11,977 nt of DNA from assembly GCA_903854305.1 (NCBI GenBank), contig CAINWC010000124.1:1-11977 (forward strand). The letters are read 5' to 3'. The notes under the pieces are model-generated. The model was given only the letters and a program-made list of their open reading frames with translations, was not told where the DNA came from and ran no database searches. The first letter of the stretch is position 1; the number at the start of each line of letters is the position of its first letter. The position numbers were made by a program, and so were the translations under genes. Source of the stretch: an uncultured Pseudomonadota bacterium. GTDB taxonomy: Bacteria > Pseudomonadota > Gammaproteobacteria > Burkholderiales > Methylophilaceae. Below, piece after piece: positions 6,123 to 11,977 of the stretch.

Positions 6123-6722
6123 ATGAACTCCTACGCCATTGATAAAGCAGGCTTTGCAAAAAACGCGCAGTTTATTGCGTCGCCTAATTTTGACGCTAGG
6201 CTTGTTTCCAGCGTTAACTCCGGCCCCGAGGCCAGCCCACAAAGTGAGTTAAGTTTAATTGTGATCCACAACATCAGCCTGCCGCCCAAGCAATATGGCG
6301 GTAACGGCATTCTTGAGTTGTTTACCAATCAGCTCAACCCAGATGAGCATCCTTATTACGCCGATATTTACACGAGCAAAGTATCCTCTCATTTTTTGAT
6401 TCGGCGTGATGGCACTCTCATCCAGTTTGTCTCATGTTTAAACCGCGCATGGCATGCCGGTGTTTCTAATTGGCATGGCCGTGAGCGCTGTAACGATTTC
6501 TCGGTCGGAATAGAGCTTGAAGGATCAGACTTTGATGCATTTGAAGCTGCACAATACCTGACCCTTAAAAAGTTAATAGCCAGTCTCGTTAACGCCTACC
6601 CTATACAAGCCATCGTGGGGCATTCTGATATTGCGCCAGGCCGTAAAACTGACCCGGGGCCTTATTTTGATTGGACACAGCTTGATTCCATAATAGGTAA
6701 ACCTACTTCTTACCCATGCTAA
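6123..6722 (+). CDS. ampD: 1,6-anhydro-N-acetylmuramyl-L-alanine amidase AmpD
   Basis: Encodes 199 residues with no signal peptide, as expected for the cytoplasmic zinc amidase that cuts the stem peptide from anhydro-muramyl peptides during peptidoglycan recycling. In organisms with AmpR and an inducible beta-lactamase, loss of AmpD raises beta-lactamase expression. Zinc ligands are H49 (IVIHNIS), H167 (GHSDIAPG) and D177; K175 in GRKTDPGP and the glutamates of GIELEGSD (E131/E133) match the catalytic residues of the family. HFLIRRDGTLIQFV and RAWHAGVSNWHGR are further amidase-2 hallmarks. ATG 6123 is preferred over an upstream in-frame TTG at 6087, which would add twelve atypical residues; the Shine-Dalgarno is weak in both cases. 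Its 3' end overlaps the convergent exporter gene by 20 bases. In many betaproteobacteria, as I recall, ampD neighbours PP0621-pilS-pilR, so the antiporter gene may be an insertion in that cluster. Confidence 0.92.
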   Translation: MNSYAIDKAGFAKNAQFIASPNFDARLVSSVNSGPEASPQSELSLIVIHNISLPPKQYGGNGILELFTNQLNPDEHPYYADIYTSKVSSHFLIRRDGTLIQFVSCLNRAWHAGVSNWHGRERCNDFSVGIELEGSDFDAFEAAQYLTLKKLIASLVNAYPIQAIVGHSDIAPGRKTDPGPYFDWTQLDSIIGKPTSYPC

Positions 6723-7620
6723 TCGCCATTACCCCAATCAGCACCAAGCCCGTACCAGCTAACTGTAACAAGGTAATATTTTCACCTAGAAAAATATAGG
6801 CTAAAAAAATAGTTGAAACAGGGCCTATGGAGCTAACTAATGACGCCCTACTACTACCTATGCGATGTATGCCGCCATTCAATAAAATAGCGGGTAACAC
6901 AGTAGCAACCACCGCCATTAACAATGCGAGCCAATAAACCTGCGTAGGCAAGTGAAATATGCTGATGGCATGGGCAGTGCTTGCGTAATGCAGAATGCTT
7001 GCCACCGTGGCGGCAAGCATGGTGTAAGCCGTGAATATTGACGAGCCTACACGTGGTATTAGCCAACCGCTACAAACCAAATAGCCTGCATAGGCAATTG
7101 CGCTAGCCAATACCAGCGTTGCACCTAGCATGGTGTCCACTGAGCCCGACTTTAGAATGAGGATGTCGTGCCCAACCACCAAGCCAACGCCTGCATAGGT
7201 GGCTAGCAATGCAAACCACACACGGTTTGCAATACGGTGTTTAAACAACATGGCGCTGAGTATTACCACTACGGTAGGATATACATAGAGAATAACCCGC
7301 TCCAAACCTGCTGTAACATAAACTAAGCCTGCAAAATCTAGCAACATCGGGCCGTAGCCGCCCAATACGCCAAGCACGGCAATCATCCAGCTATCACGGC
7401 TTGTCAGCTTCGATGCCGATGTCCGCGCCCACAAGGCTAATGCGATAAAAAATGGCGCAGAAAATGCCATGCGTAATGCAATTAAGGTGGATGCGTCTAC
7501 CGCATAGACATAGGCCAGCTTTACCATAATGGCTTTAGAGGATACGGTGACGGCCGCAGCCAGCACCATTAATATGCCAATAAAGGTGTTTTTAGAGGCG
7601 AGTTGAATTTGAGAGTGCAT
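6703..7620 (-). CDS. EamA/DMT superfamily exporter-like membrane protein
   Basis: Encodes 305 residues with about ten hydrophobic segments arranged as two EamA repeats. The first runs from about residue 11 (FIGILMVLAAAVTVSSKAIMVKLAY) to about 142; the second begins near ATLVLASAIAYAGYLVCSGW and ends with LLQLAGTGLVLIGVMAIS. The ERVILYVYPTVVVILSAML and SLVSSIGPVSTIFLAYIFLGE segments are typical of the drug/metabolite transporter superfamily, whose members export amino acids, purines or other small metabolites. The substrate cannot be deduced. Start ATG 7620 has AAGGG (7632-7628) 7 bases upstream. The gene ends inside the convergent 3' end of ampD. Its upstream region holds a GC-rich palindrome and a stem that could mask the ribosome binding site, so regulation at the leader or start site is possible. 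Confidence 0.88.
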   Translation of the reverse strand: MHSQIQLASKNTFIGILMVLAAAVTVSSKAIMVKLAYVYAVDASTLIALRMAFSAPFFIALALWARTSASKLTSRDSWMIAVLGVLGGYGPMLLDFAGLVYVTAGLERVILYVYPTVVVILSAMLFKHRIANRVWFALLATYAGVGLVVGHDILILKSGSVDTMLGATLVLASAIAYAGYLVCSGWLIPRVGSSIFTAYTMLAATVASILHYASTAHAISIFHLPTQVYWLALLMAVVATVLPAILLNGGIHRIGSSRASLVSSIGPVSTIFLAYIFLGENITLLQLAGTGLVLIGVMAISMGKK

Positions 7621-7626
7621 GTTGTT

Positions 7627-7643
7627 GCCCTTTTAAAACGGGC
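7627..7643 (-). promoter_or_regulatory. Possible Shine-Dalgarno-masking hairpin of the exporter gene
   Basis: On the minus strand GCCC (7643-7640) can pair with GGGC (7630-7627) across the loop GTTTTAAAA. The GGG belongs to the AAGGG ribosome binding site. The same upstream strand, extended to GAGCCC (7645-7640), is also complementary to GGGCTC at 7683-7678 in the larger palindrome, so the two pairings exclude each other. Confidence 0.35.
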
Positions 7644-7667
7644 TCAACGGGATGAAGTGTAACGATA

Positions 7668-7716
7668 CAACCGCGGAGAGCCCGCGGTTGCTAAATTTAT
7701 GACAAGCAGCAACCGC
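7668..7716. repeat. GC-rich palindrome plus third complementary copy upstream of the exporter gene
   Basis: CAACCGCGG (7668-7676) and CCGCGGTTG (7682-7690) form a perfect 9-bp stem with a 5-base loop. GCGGTTGCT (7684-7692), overlapping the second arm, is also perfectly complementary to AGCAACCGC (7708-7716). The middle arm can therefore pair with either neighbour, as in attenuators. A weak minus-strand promoter (TTGCTG 7721-7716, 16-base spacer, TAAATT 7699-7694) would start transcription near 7687, within the palindrome, which would instead make it a repressor operator. Confidence 0.6.
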
Positions 7717-7842
7717 AGCAATTGATGGCCAGTAGCCATAATGCTTTTCGGTTGTTAATGACCGCTGATGCGGAAATGTGGTTTGTTTGCGTCATAAGGC
7801 CTCGAACTTTACTTTACGTTGTTAGCAAGGTCAAGCAACAGT

Positions 7843-8364
7843 TTATGTTGTGGTGTACTTTTCCATTGCTTCTAGTTTTAGGCCATCTAATTTTGGTTGC
7901 CACATAACAGCGTTGACTGGAAAATCACTGGAAATTCCAGTGCGCTGATAACCGCGACGCTCATAAAAAGAAATTAATGCATGGCGCAGTGTAATCACAT
8001 GCATCTGAAACTTTTGCACCGCCCAGGTTTCTAGTGCTAGATTTTCAGCGGCAGTTAAAAGCTGCTTGCCAACGCCCTGACCTTGCAAAGTTGGCTTCAC
8101 AACAAACATGCCAATTTGCGCAGTGTCCTGCACATTTTCAATACAGATTGAACCAATTAAATCGGCGTCGTTAAAACAAAGGAAAATAATGGCATCCACC
8201 GATTCAATGAGCCGCCGAACTTCACGACTACTAACTCTTAGCCCATCCAGCAAGTCCGCTTCTGTTGTCCAACCAGCTCGGCTAGATTCGCCGCGATAGG
8301 CTGAATTAACGAGTCGCGCAACGGAATCCGCATCGGTCAATATTGCTTGTCTGAAATGTAGCAT
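7843..8364 (-). CDS. GNAT family N-acetyltransferase
   Basis: Encodes 173 residues, the normal size for a single-domain GNAT enzyme that moves an acetyl group from acetyl-CoA to an amine. Motif A is clear: the beta-4 strand GMFVVKP (85-91), then the pyrophosphate-binding loop QGQGVGKQLL (94-103). The early AYRGESSRAGWTTEADLL (22-39) is typical of one uncharacterised GNAT subgroup. The late FYERRGYQRTG is the usual motif B region with the tyrosine that often acts as general acid. The substrate is unknown. Start ATG 8364 has no clear Shine-Dalgarno. The gene is divergent from the DUF898 gene; a weak promoter may be TTGTAA (8411-8406) with TACAAA (8387-8382). About 220 bases separate its end from the exporter gene start in the same direction; that gap carries the palindromes described separately and no recognisable gene. 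Confidence 0.88.
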   Translation of the reverse strand: MLHFRQAILTDADSVARLVNSAYRGESSRAGWTTEADLLDGLRVSSREVRRLIESVDAIIFLCFNDADLIGSICIENVQDTAQIGMFVVKPTLQGQGVGKQLLTAAENLALETWAVQKFQMHVITLRHALISFYERRGYQRTGISSDFPVNAVMWQPKLDGLKLEAMEKYTTT

Positions 8365-8494
8365 ATATAAAATTTAGGGAATTTGTAGGGTAAATTCACA
8401 ATAGTTTACAACTGTTTTAGACTCTTACTGGGTGATTCCTGCCCCGATTTTTGAACAAAATATATTCAGATGATATTATCTACCAGTTGTATGG

Positions 8495-8523
8495 TTGCAA
8501 TTAAGCACCTAATACGCATAAAT
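8495..8523 (+). promoter_or_regulatory. Candidate promoter of the DUF898-M48 operon
   Basis: TTGCAA (8495-8500) followed by CATAAA (8517-8522, 16-base spacer) or ATAAAT (8518-8523, 17-base spacer) resembles a sigma-70 promoter. It lies in an AT-rich gap about 45 bases before the ATG at 8569. Confidence 0.35.
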
Positions 8524-8568
8524 TAAAAACCGTCGCTTCGATAATAAACAATAATTTAGGGATCAGCC

Positions 8569-9786
8569 ATGTCTACAAATCAAACACCCGTCGTATTTAC
8601 AGGTAAAGCTGGGGAGTACTTTGGCATTTGGATCGTTAATTTACTACTGTCTATTGTCACTTTAGGCATTTATTCTGCTTGGGCAAAAGTGCGTCGCAAA
8701 AAATATTTTTATAACAACATGCTGATTGATGGCGTTGGCTTTGATTACCACGCCAAGCCAATCAACATTTTAAAAGGCCGTATTATCGCGTTTGCTTTAT
8801 TTGTCCTCTACACGGTTTTATCAAAGTTCAGCCCAATATTTGCTGGCATATTAATGATTGCTTTCTTTTTGGCTATTCCATGGATTGTGGTGCGTGGCAT
8901 GACTTTTAATGCACGTAACTCAAGCCACCGCGGTTTACGCTTTGATTTCGATGGGAAATATAGTCAAGCCATACGTATTTTTATCGGCTACCCATTTTTA
9001 ATTTTGATAACACTGGGGTTGGCTTTACCTTTTGTGGCGCAACGTAGCCACAAATTTGTATTAGACCATCATAAATTTGGTTTGAGTCATTTTCAAATGA
9101 CTGCGCTAGTAAAAGATTTTTACATGATTTACCTAAAATTATTGGGCGTAATATTAGCAATTGGCTTGGTAATAAGTATGGCTGTGGGCAACTTGGCCGG
9201 TGGCTTAGCGCATAAACATGCGAGTCTGCATCAAACGTCTTACACACAAGCGACTTCTACATTGACTGCAAATGGCGGCTTCATTAAAGTGGCTAATGCC
9301 ACTGAAATAAACGCAATAGATGAAGCTGCGAGCAGTGTTGATACTGCGCCGCCCGCTAAGCCAGAAAGTCCGCTTGAAAAAATGTTAGGGCCAATGACGG
9401 CAAAGCTAGGCCCTGTGATTTACGTCATCATATTGGGCGTAGTGCTGTTATATGCCGCGGCAATTTTCTCCGTATCTGCTTATATGCAATCACGTATACA
9501 TAATTTAATATGGAACAATACGACCCTTGAGCAAGTCAGGTTTTTTAGCACACAACGTATGCGTGATTTAATCGGGCTATATTTGTCTAACGCCATTGCG
9601 TTGATATTTACCATTGGTTTAGCAACACCATGGGCGCAGATTCGCATGGCACGTTACCGCGCAGAACATCTCGCAATTTCAGGTGAAACTGATTGGGATA
9701 AGTTTGTAGGCGAGAAAAAAGAAGCCACTCGCGCTATAGGTGAAGAAATTGCCGATATGTTTGATGTTGATATTTCATTCGGCTAA
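8569..9786 (+). CDS. YjgN-like DUF898 multi-pass membrane protein
   Basis: Encodes 405 residues. The N-terminus FTGKAGEYFGIWIVNLLLSI leads into the conserved YSAWAKVRRKKYFYNN segment (about 38-53), the hallmark of DUF898 (YjgN family). A second family signature near the end is TPWAQIRMARYRAEHL. About seven hydrophobic segments are seen (roughly 16-38, 68-86, 89-108, 134-154, 184-212, 281-306, 345-364). A polar linker (about 213-275, rich in Ala, Thr and Ser) separates two related halves. DUF898 has no established function; an inner-membrane location is inferred. Start ATG 8569 has AGGGA about 8 bases upstream. The stop overlaps the start of the M48 peptidase gene by one base (TAATG), so the two are probably made together and may work as one unit, for example substrate and protease or channel and regulator. 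That is inference only. Confidence 0.88.
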   Translation: MSTNQTPVVFTGKAGEYFGIWIVNLLLSIVTLGIYSAWAKVRRKKYFYNNMLIDGVGFDYHAKPINILKGRIIAFALFVLYTVLSKFSPIFAGILMIAFFLAIPWIVVRGMTFNARNSSHRGLRFDFDGKYSQAIRIFIGYPFLILITLGLALPFVAQRSHKFVLDHHKFGLSHFQMTALVKDFYMIYLKLLGVILAIGLVISMAVGNLAGGLAHKHASLHQTSYTQATSTLTANGGFIKVANATEINAIDEAASSVDTAPPAKPESPLEKMLGPMTAKLGPVIYVIILGVVLLYAAAIFSVSAYMQSRIHNLIWNNTTLEQVRFFSTQRMRDLIGLYLSNAIALIFTIGLATPWAQIRMARYRAEHLAISGETDWDKFVGEKKEATRAIGEEIADMFDVDISFG

Positions 9787-10847
9787 TGGGTACGCTAGCC
9801 ATGCAGTTTGAAGCAGATTTTTACGATGGTATCAGCCCCCGTGCCAAGCGGGTGCTGGTGACTATTGATGATGAGCATTTTTTATTTACCGTTGCATCTA
9901 CCAATGCCGATGAATTTTTAGAGACTCAATCATTTAACTTTCCAATCAATATCTGCACTATTCAAGCCAAACTTGGTGGCGGCAAACGCTTGATTGATTT
10001 ACCTGATGACAGCCGTTTAGAAACTGACTTTAAAGACTTGGAGCACTACTTACCTGCCAAGTCATCAAACACCTTTTGGCAATTGGTGCATTATGCCGAA
10101 ACACATCAATTAGTGATCGCCTTGGCGTTTATTTGCATTGCAGCAAGCAGTTTAGTCATGCTTCAGTTTGGTGTGCCTATGCTGGCAAAGTATGCTGCAG
10201 TCGTCACGCCTGCAAGTGTAGAAAATGATCTTGGTAAACAAACGCTAGAAGCATTAGATCATAAAAAACTAGGCTACTTTGAAGCCTCAGCAGTACCATT
10301 GGCAAAACAAAAAGACATCAAATCTGCACTTTCATCTATGTGCGCAAAAACTGGAAATTGCCCAACGTATCAATTGAACTTTAGAAAAAGTCCAGTCATC
10401 GGCGCTAATGCCTTCGCCTTGCCGGGTGGCTATATGATAGTGACTGATGAGTTAGTTGCACTGGCTAAAAATAATGATGAGATTGTTGCGGTACTAGCGC
10501 ATGAGCTAGGTCATGTTAGAGGTCACCACGCTTTACGGCAGACTTTACAAGGTACGCTTTCCGGGCTGATTATCATTGCCATTACTGGCGATGTGAGTAG
10601 CGTTGCTTCTGGCCTGCCCACACTGATGTTGAATATGAGCTACACGCGAGAGTTTGAATCTGAAGCAGACAACTATTCGTTACAGTCACTCAAAGCAGCA
10701 TGCATTCCGACTCAATCATTCGCCACGATTTTACTCAGCTTAGAAAAAAGTCATGGCGGCTCATCTGTGCCTGAGATTATTTCATCGCACCCCGATACCA
10801 AAGCGCGCATTGTTCCATTTTTAAAAGAACAAAGCCATTGCGTTTAA
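9786..10847 (+). CDS. Membrane-anchored M48 family zinc metallopeptidase
   Basis: Encodes 353 residues. The cytoplasmic-looking N-terminal part (1-107) begins FEADFYDGISPRAKRVLV and is followed by one hydrophobic segment (about 109-134). The catalytic domain has the zinc motif HELGH (H239, catalytic E240, H243), a third ligand E291 in ESEADNYS, the upstream NAFALPGGYMIVTDEL strand, and the late SSHPDTKARI motif, all standard for M48 peptidases such as the BepA/LoiP type. Residues look complete, so it is predicted active, with the protease domain probably periplasmic. Substrates are unknown; relatives act in envelope protein quality control. The start at 9786 shares one base with the DUF898 stop; an in-frame ATG at 9801 is an alternative. 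The long N-terminal domain before the anchor sets it apart from secreted M48 enzymes and recurs next to DUF898 genes, as far as I recall. Confidence 0.9.
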   Translation: MGTLAMQFEADFYDGISPRAKRVLVTIDDEHFLFTVASTNADEFLETQSFNFPINICTIQAKLGGGKRLIDLPDDSRLETDFKDLEHYLPAKSSNTFWQLVHYAETHQLVIALAFICIAASSLVMLQFGVPMLAKYAAVVTPASVENDLGKQTLEALDHKKLGYFEASAVPLAKQKDIKSALSSMCAKTGNCPTYQLNFRKSPVIGANAFALPGGYMIVTDELVALAKNNDEIVAVLAHELGHVRGHHALRQTLQGTLSGLIIIAITGDVSSVASGLPTLMLNMSYTREFESEADNYSLQSLKAACIPTQSFATILLSLEKSHGGSSVPEIISSHPDTKARIVPFLKEQSHCV

Positions 10848-10873
10848 ATACTGTAAGTTAATACTGTTCTTTT
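10823..10873. terminator. Weak A/T-rich inverted repeat between convergent genes
   Basis: AAAAGAACA (10823-10831) and TGTTCTTTT (10865-10873) are perfect reverse complements across a 33-base loop that includes the M48 stop codon. The arms end in A- and T-tracts, so it could weakly terminate transcription of both convergent genes, but the stem is AU-rich and the loop long. Confidence 0.25.
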
Positions 10874-10877
10874 GAAT

Positions 10878-11977
10878 CTAGGGTTTGCTTTGAACTAACT
10901 TCTGTACCACCAAGCTGCCAATCATATCGCCCTCAACATTCACTGCGGTGCGTAAGGTATCAAGTAGCCTATCTATCGGCAACAAAATAGCGATTGCCTC
11001 TGCAGGTAAACCCACTGATTGCAATACCATCACCATCGTCACCATACCAGCACTTGGAATACCTGGCGCACCCATGGCAGCAATCATAGCGGTGAAGAAC
11101 ACGATGAGCTGCTGCGCTAGGTTAAGCTCTATGCCGACTAAATTGGCAATAAAAAGAGCAGCAGAAGCTTCGTAGAGCGCAGTACCATCCATATTGATGG
11201 TAGCCCCTAGCGGAATGACAAAGCCCGCAATTTCAGGCTTAACGTGTAAATGCTGTGTGGTACAACGCAGCGTAACCGGTAAGGTAGCAGAGCTGGAACT
11301 AGTAGCGAATGCCGTGACTAAAGCCTCACGCGCACCGCGCCAAAACCATAATGGCGATTTTCCCGTAAACAGATACAAAATCAACGGCAACATCACCACG
11401 CCATGCAACAAAGTGGTACCAACGACGACCGCGACAAACTTAGCCAGCGTACTTAACATGGCGACATCTTGCACTGCCACTAATTTGATAAGCAGTGCCA
11501 TAATGCCTAGCGGCGCTATGCGCATCACCCAGCCAACAATCAGCATGGTAATTTCCAGCACTTCTTGCAACAGTATACGAATATGATTAAAACGCTCTCC
11601 GCCCATCACTAGCGAGATGCCCAAGATAAGCGCGAAGGTTACGACTGCAAGCACATTACCTTGAGAAAGCGCCGTAAAAGGGTTTACAAATAAACCATGT
11701 AGAAATTGTGCAAAAAATTCCGGCAAGGGCAACTGCTTAGCCTCGAAATTTTGCATGGCGTGTTCAAACATGGCTAAATGTAAGCCAGTGCCAGGCTTAA
11801 AGTAATTACCAGCAATGAGGGCAAGGACAATCGCAATGGCCATGCTACTGATGAAAAACAATAGCGTGGTTACCCAAACATGATGTATTTGTTGATGTTG
11901 CCGAAGATTAGCGATGCCCACAGAAATGGAGCAGAACACTAGCGGAATTAAAATCATCTTAAGCAAATCAATAAACA
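10878..11977 (-). CDS. Dicarboxylate/amino acid:cation symporter (partial, N-terminus beyond right edge)
   Basis: The frame is open from the right edge to a TAG at 10878, giving 365 complete visible codons; the first visible residues (FIDLLKMILIPLVF) match an internal family segment, so the true start lies beyond 11977. The protein belongs to the DAACS (GltP/DctA-like) family, which imports glutamate, aspartate or C4-dicarboxylates with H+ or Na+ into the cytoplasm. Signatures are the serine-rich hairpin AFATSSSSATLPVT, the substrate and cation motif NMDGTALYEA (near 11181-11195), the second hairpin GAPGIPSAGMV, and the C-terminal DRLLDTLRTAVNVEGD, which carries the family's substrate-binding aspartate and arginine. 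Eight hydrophobic passes and two hairpins are expected and the visible part fits. The choice of substrate (glutamate versus dicarboxylate) cannot be settled from the sequence alone. It converges on the M48 gene with 30 bases between. Confidence 0.9.
   Translation of the reverse strand, partial: FIDLLKMILIPLVFCSISVGIANLRQHQQIHHVWVTTLLFFISSMAIAIVLALIAGNYFKPGTGLHLAMFEHAMQNFEAKQLPLPEFFAQFLHGLFVNPFTALSQGNVLAVVTFALILGISLVMGGERFNHIRILLQEVLEITMLIVGWVMRIAPLGIMALLIKLVAVQDVAMLSTLAKFVAVVVGTTLLHGVVMLPLILYLFTGKSPLWFWRGAREALVTAFATSSSSATLPVTLRCTTQHLHVKPEIAGFVIPLGATINMDGTALYEASAALFIANLVGIELNLAQQLIVFFTAMIAAMGAPGIPSAGMVTMVMVLQSVGLPAEAIAILLPIDRLLDTLRTAVNVEGDMIGSLVVQKLVQSKP

Noticed and set aside
7722..7907. Plus-strand open frame in the gap before the GNAT gene
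   Set aside because: No ribosome site and no recognisable motif; it runs into the 3' end of the GNAT gene on the other strand.
8379..8397. GAATTT-N7-AAATTC inverted repeat upstream of the GNAT gene as an operator
   Set aside because: Only 6 bp and A/T-only apart from the outer G and C, in AT-rich DNA, so chance is a sufficient explanation.
11194..11586. Plus-strand open frame of 130 codons opposite the symporter
   Set aside because: Its composition is that of an antisense shadow of a membrane protein gene, and the symporter motifs on the other strand are unmistakable.

Overview
The window looks like chromosomal DNA of a betaproteobacterium of moderate to low GC content. The gene set and protein sequences most resemble the Methylophilaceae (Methylotenera or Methylophilus type). 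That placement is inferred from protein resemblance (sigma factor/DUF3619/DUF3106 cluster, PP0621-PilS-PilR cluster, AmpD) and is not proven. I see no phage, plasmid, transposon, CRISPR, rRNA or tRNA features. Genes are tightly packed and no gene-free stretch exceeds about 225 bases.

Left part (1-1420, minus strand): a three-gene operon encoding a sigma-70 family factor, a DUF3619 membrane protein (candidate anti-sigma) and a secreted DUF3106 protein that runs off the left edge. The sigma factor gene carries an in-frame TAA at codon 106, between its region 2 and its DNA-binding region 4. The reading frame continues intact for 90 codons beyond it, so this looks like a recent nonsense mutation.

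1421-4927 (plus strand): a divergent promoter region, then a small zinc-ribbon membrane protein (PP0621 family) overlapping by ATGA with the sensor kinase gene pilS, followed 17 bases later by pilR, a sigma-54 response regulator with an intact GAFTGA loop. Together they form a two-component system of the type that controls type IV pilin transcription; no pilin genes are in the window. A perfect 10-bp inverted repeat straddles the pilR stop codon.

4954-7620: a Ca2+/Na+ antiporter-family gene (minus), the peptidoglycan-recycling amidase gene ampD (plus), and an EamA/DMT-family exporter gene (minus) whose 3' end overlaps that of ampD by 20 bases. Upstream of the exporter lies a GC-rich palindrome with a third complementary copy and a possible Shine-Dalgarno-masking hairpin, so it may be a leader RNA switch or an operator.

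7843-8364: a GNAT acetyltransferase (minus). 8569-10847 (plus): a translationally coupled pair, a YjgN-like DUF898 multi-pass membrane protein and a membrane-anchored M48 zinc metallopeptidase. 10878 to the right edge (minus): a glutamate/dicarboxylate-type cation symporter lacking its N-terminus.

Most of the window is ordinary housekeeping and accessory chromosome. The points most worth a second look are the interrupted sigma factor, the structured region upstream of the exporter, the four-copy LSSAD repeat at the PilS N-terminus, and two conserved-looking but poorly understood gene couplings (PP0621-PilS and DUF898-M48).
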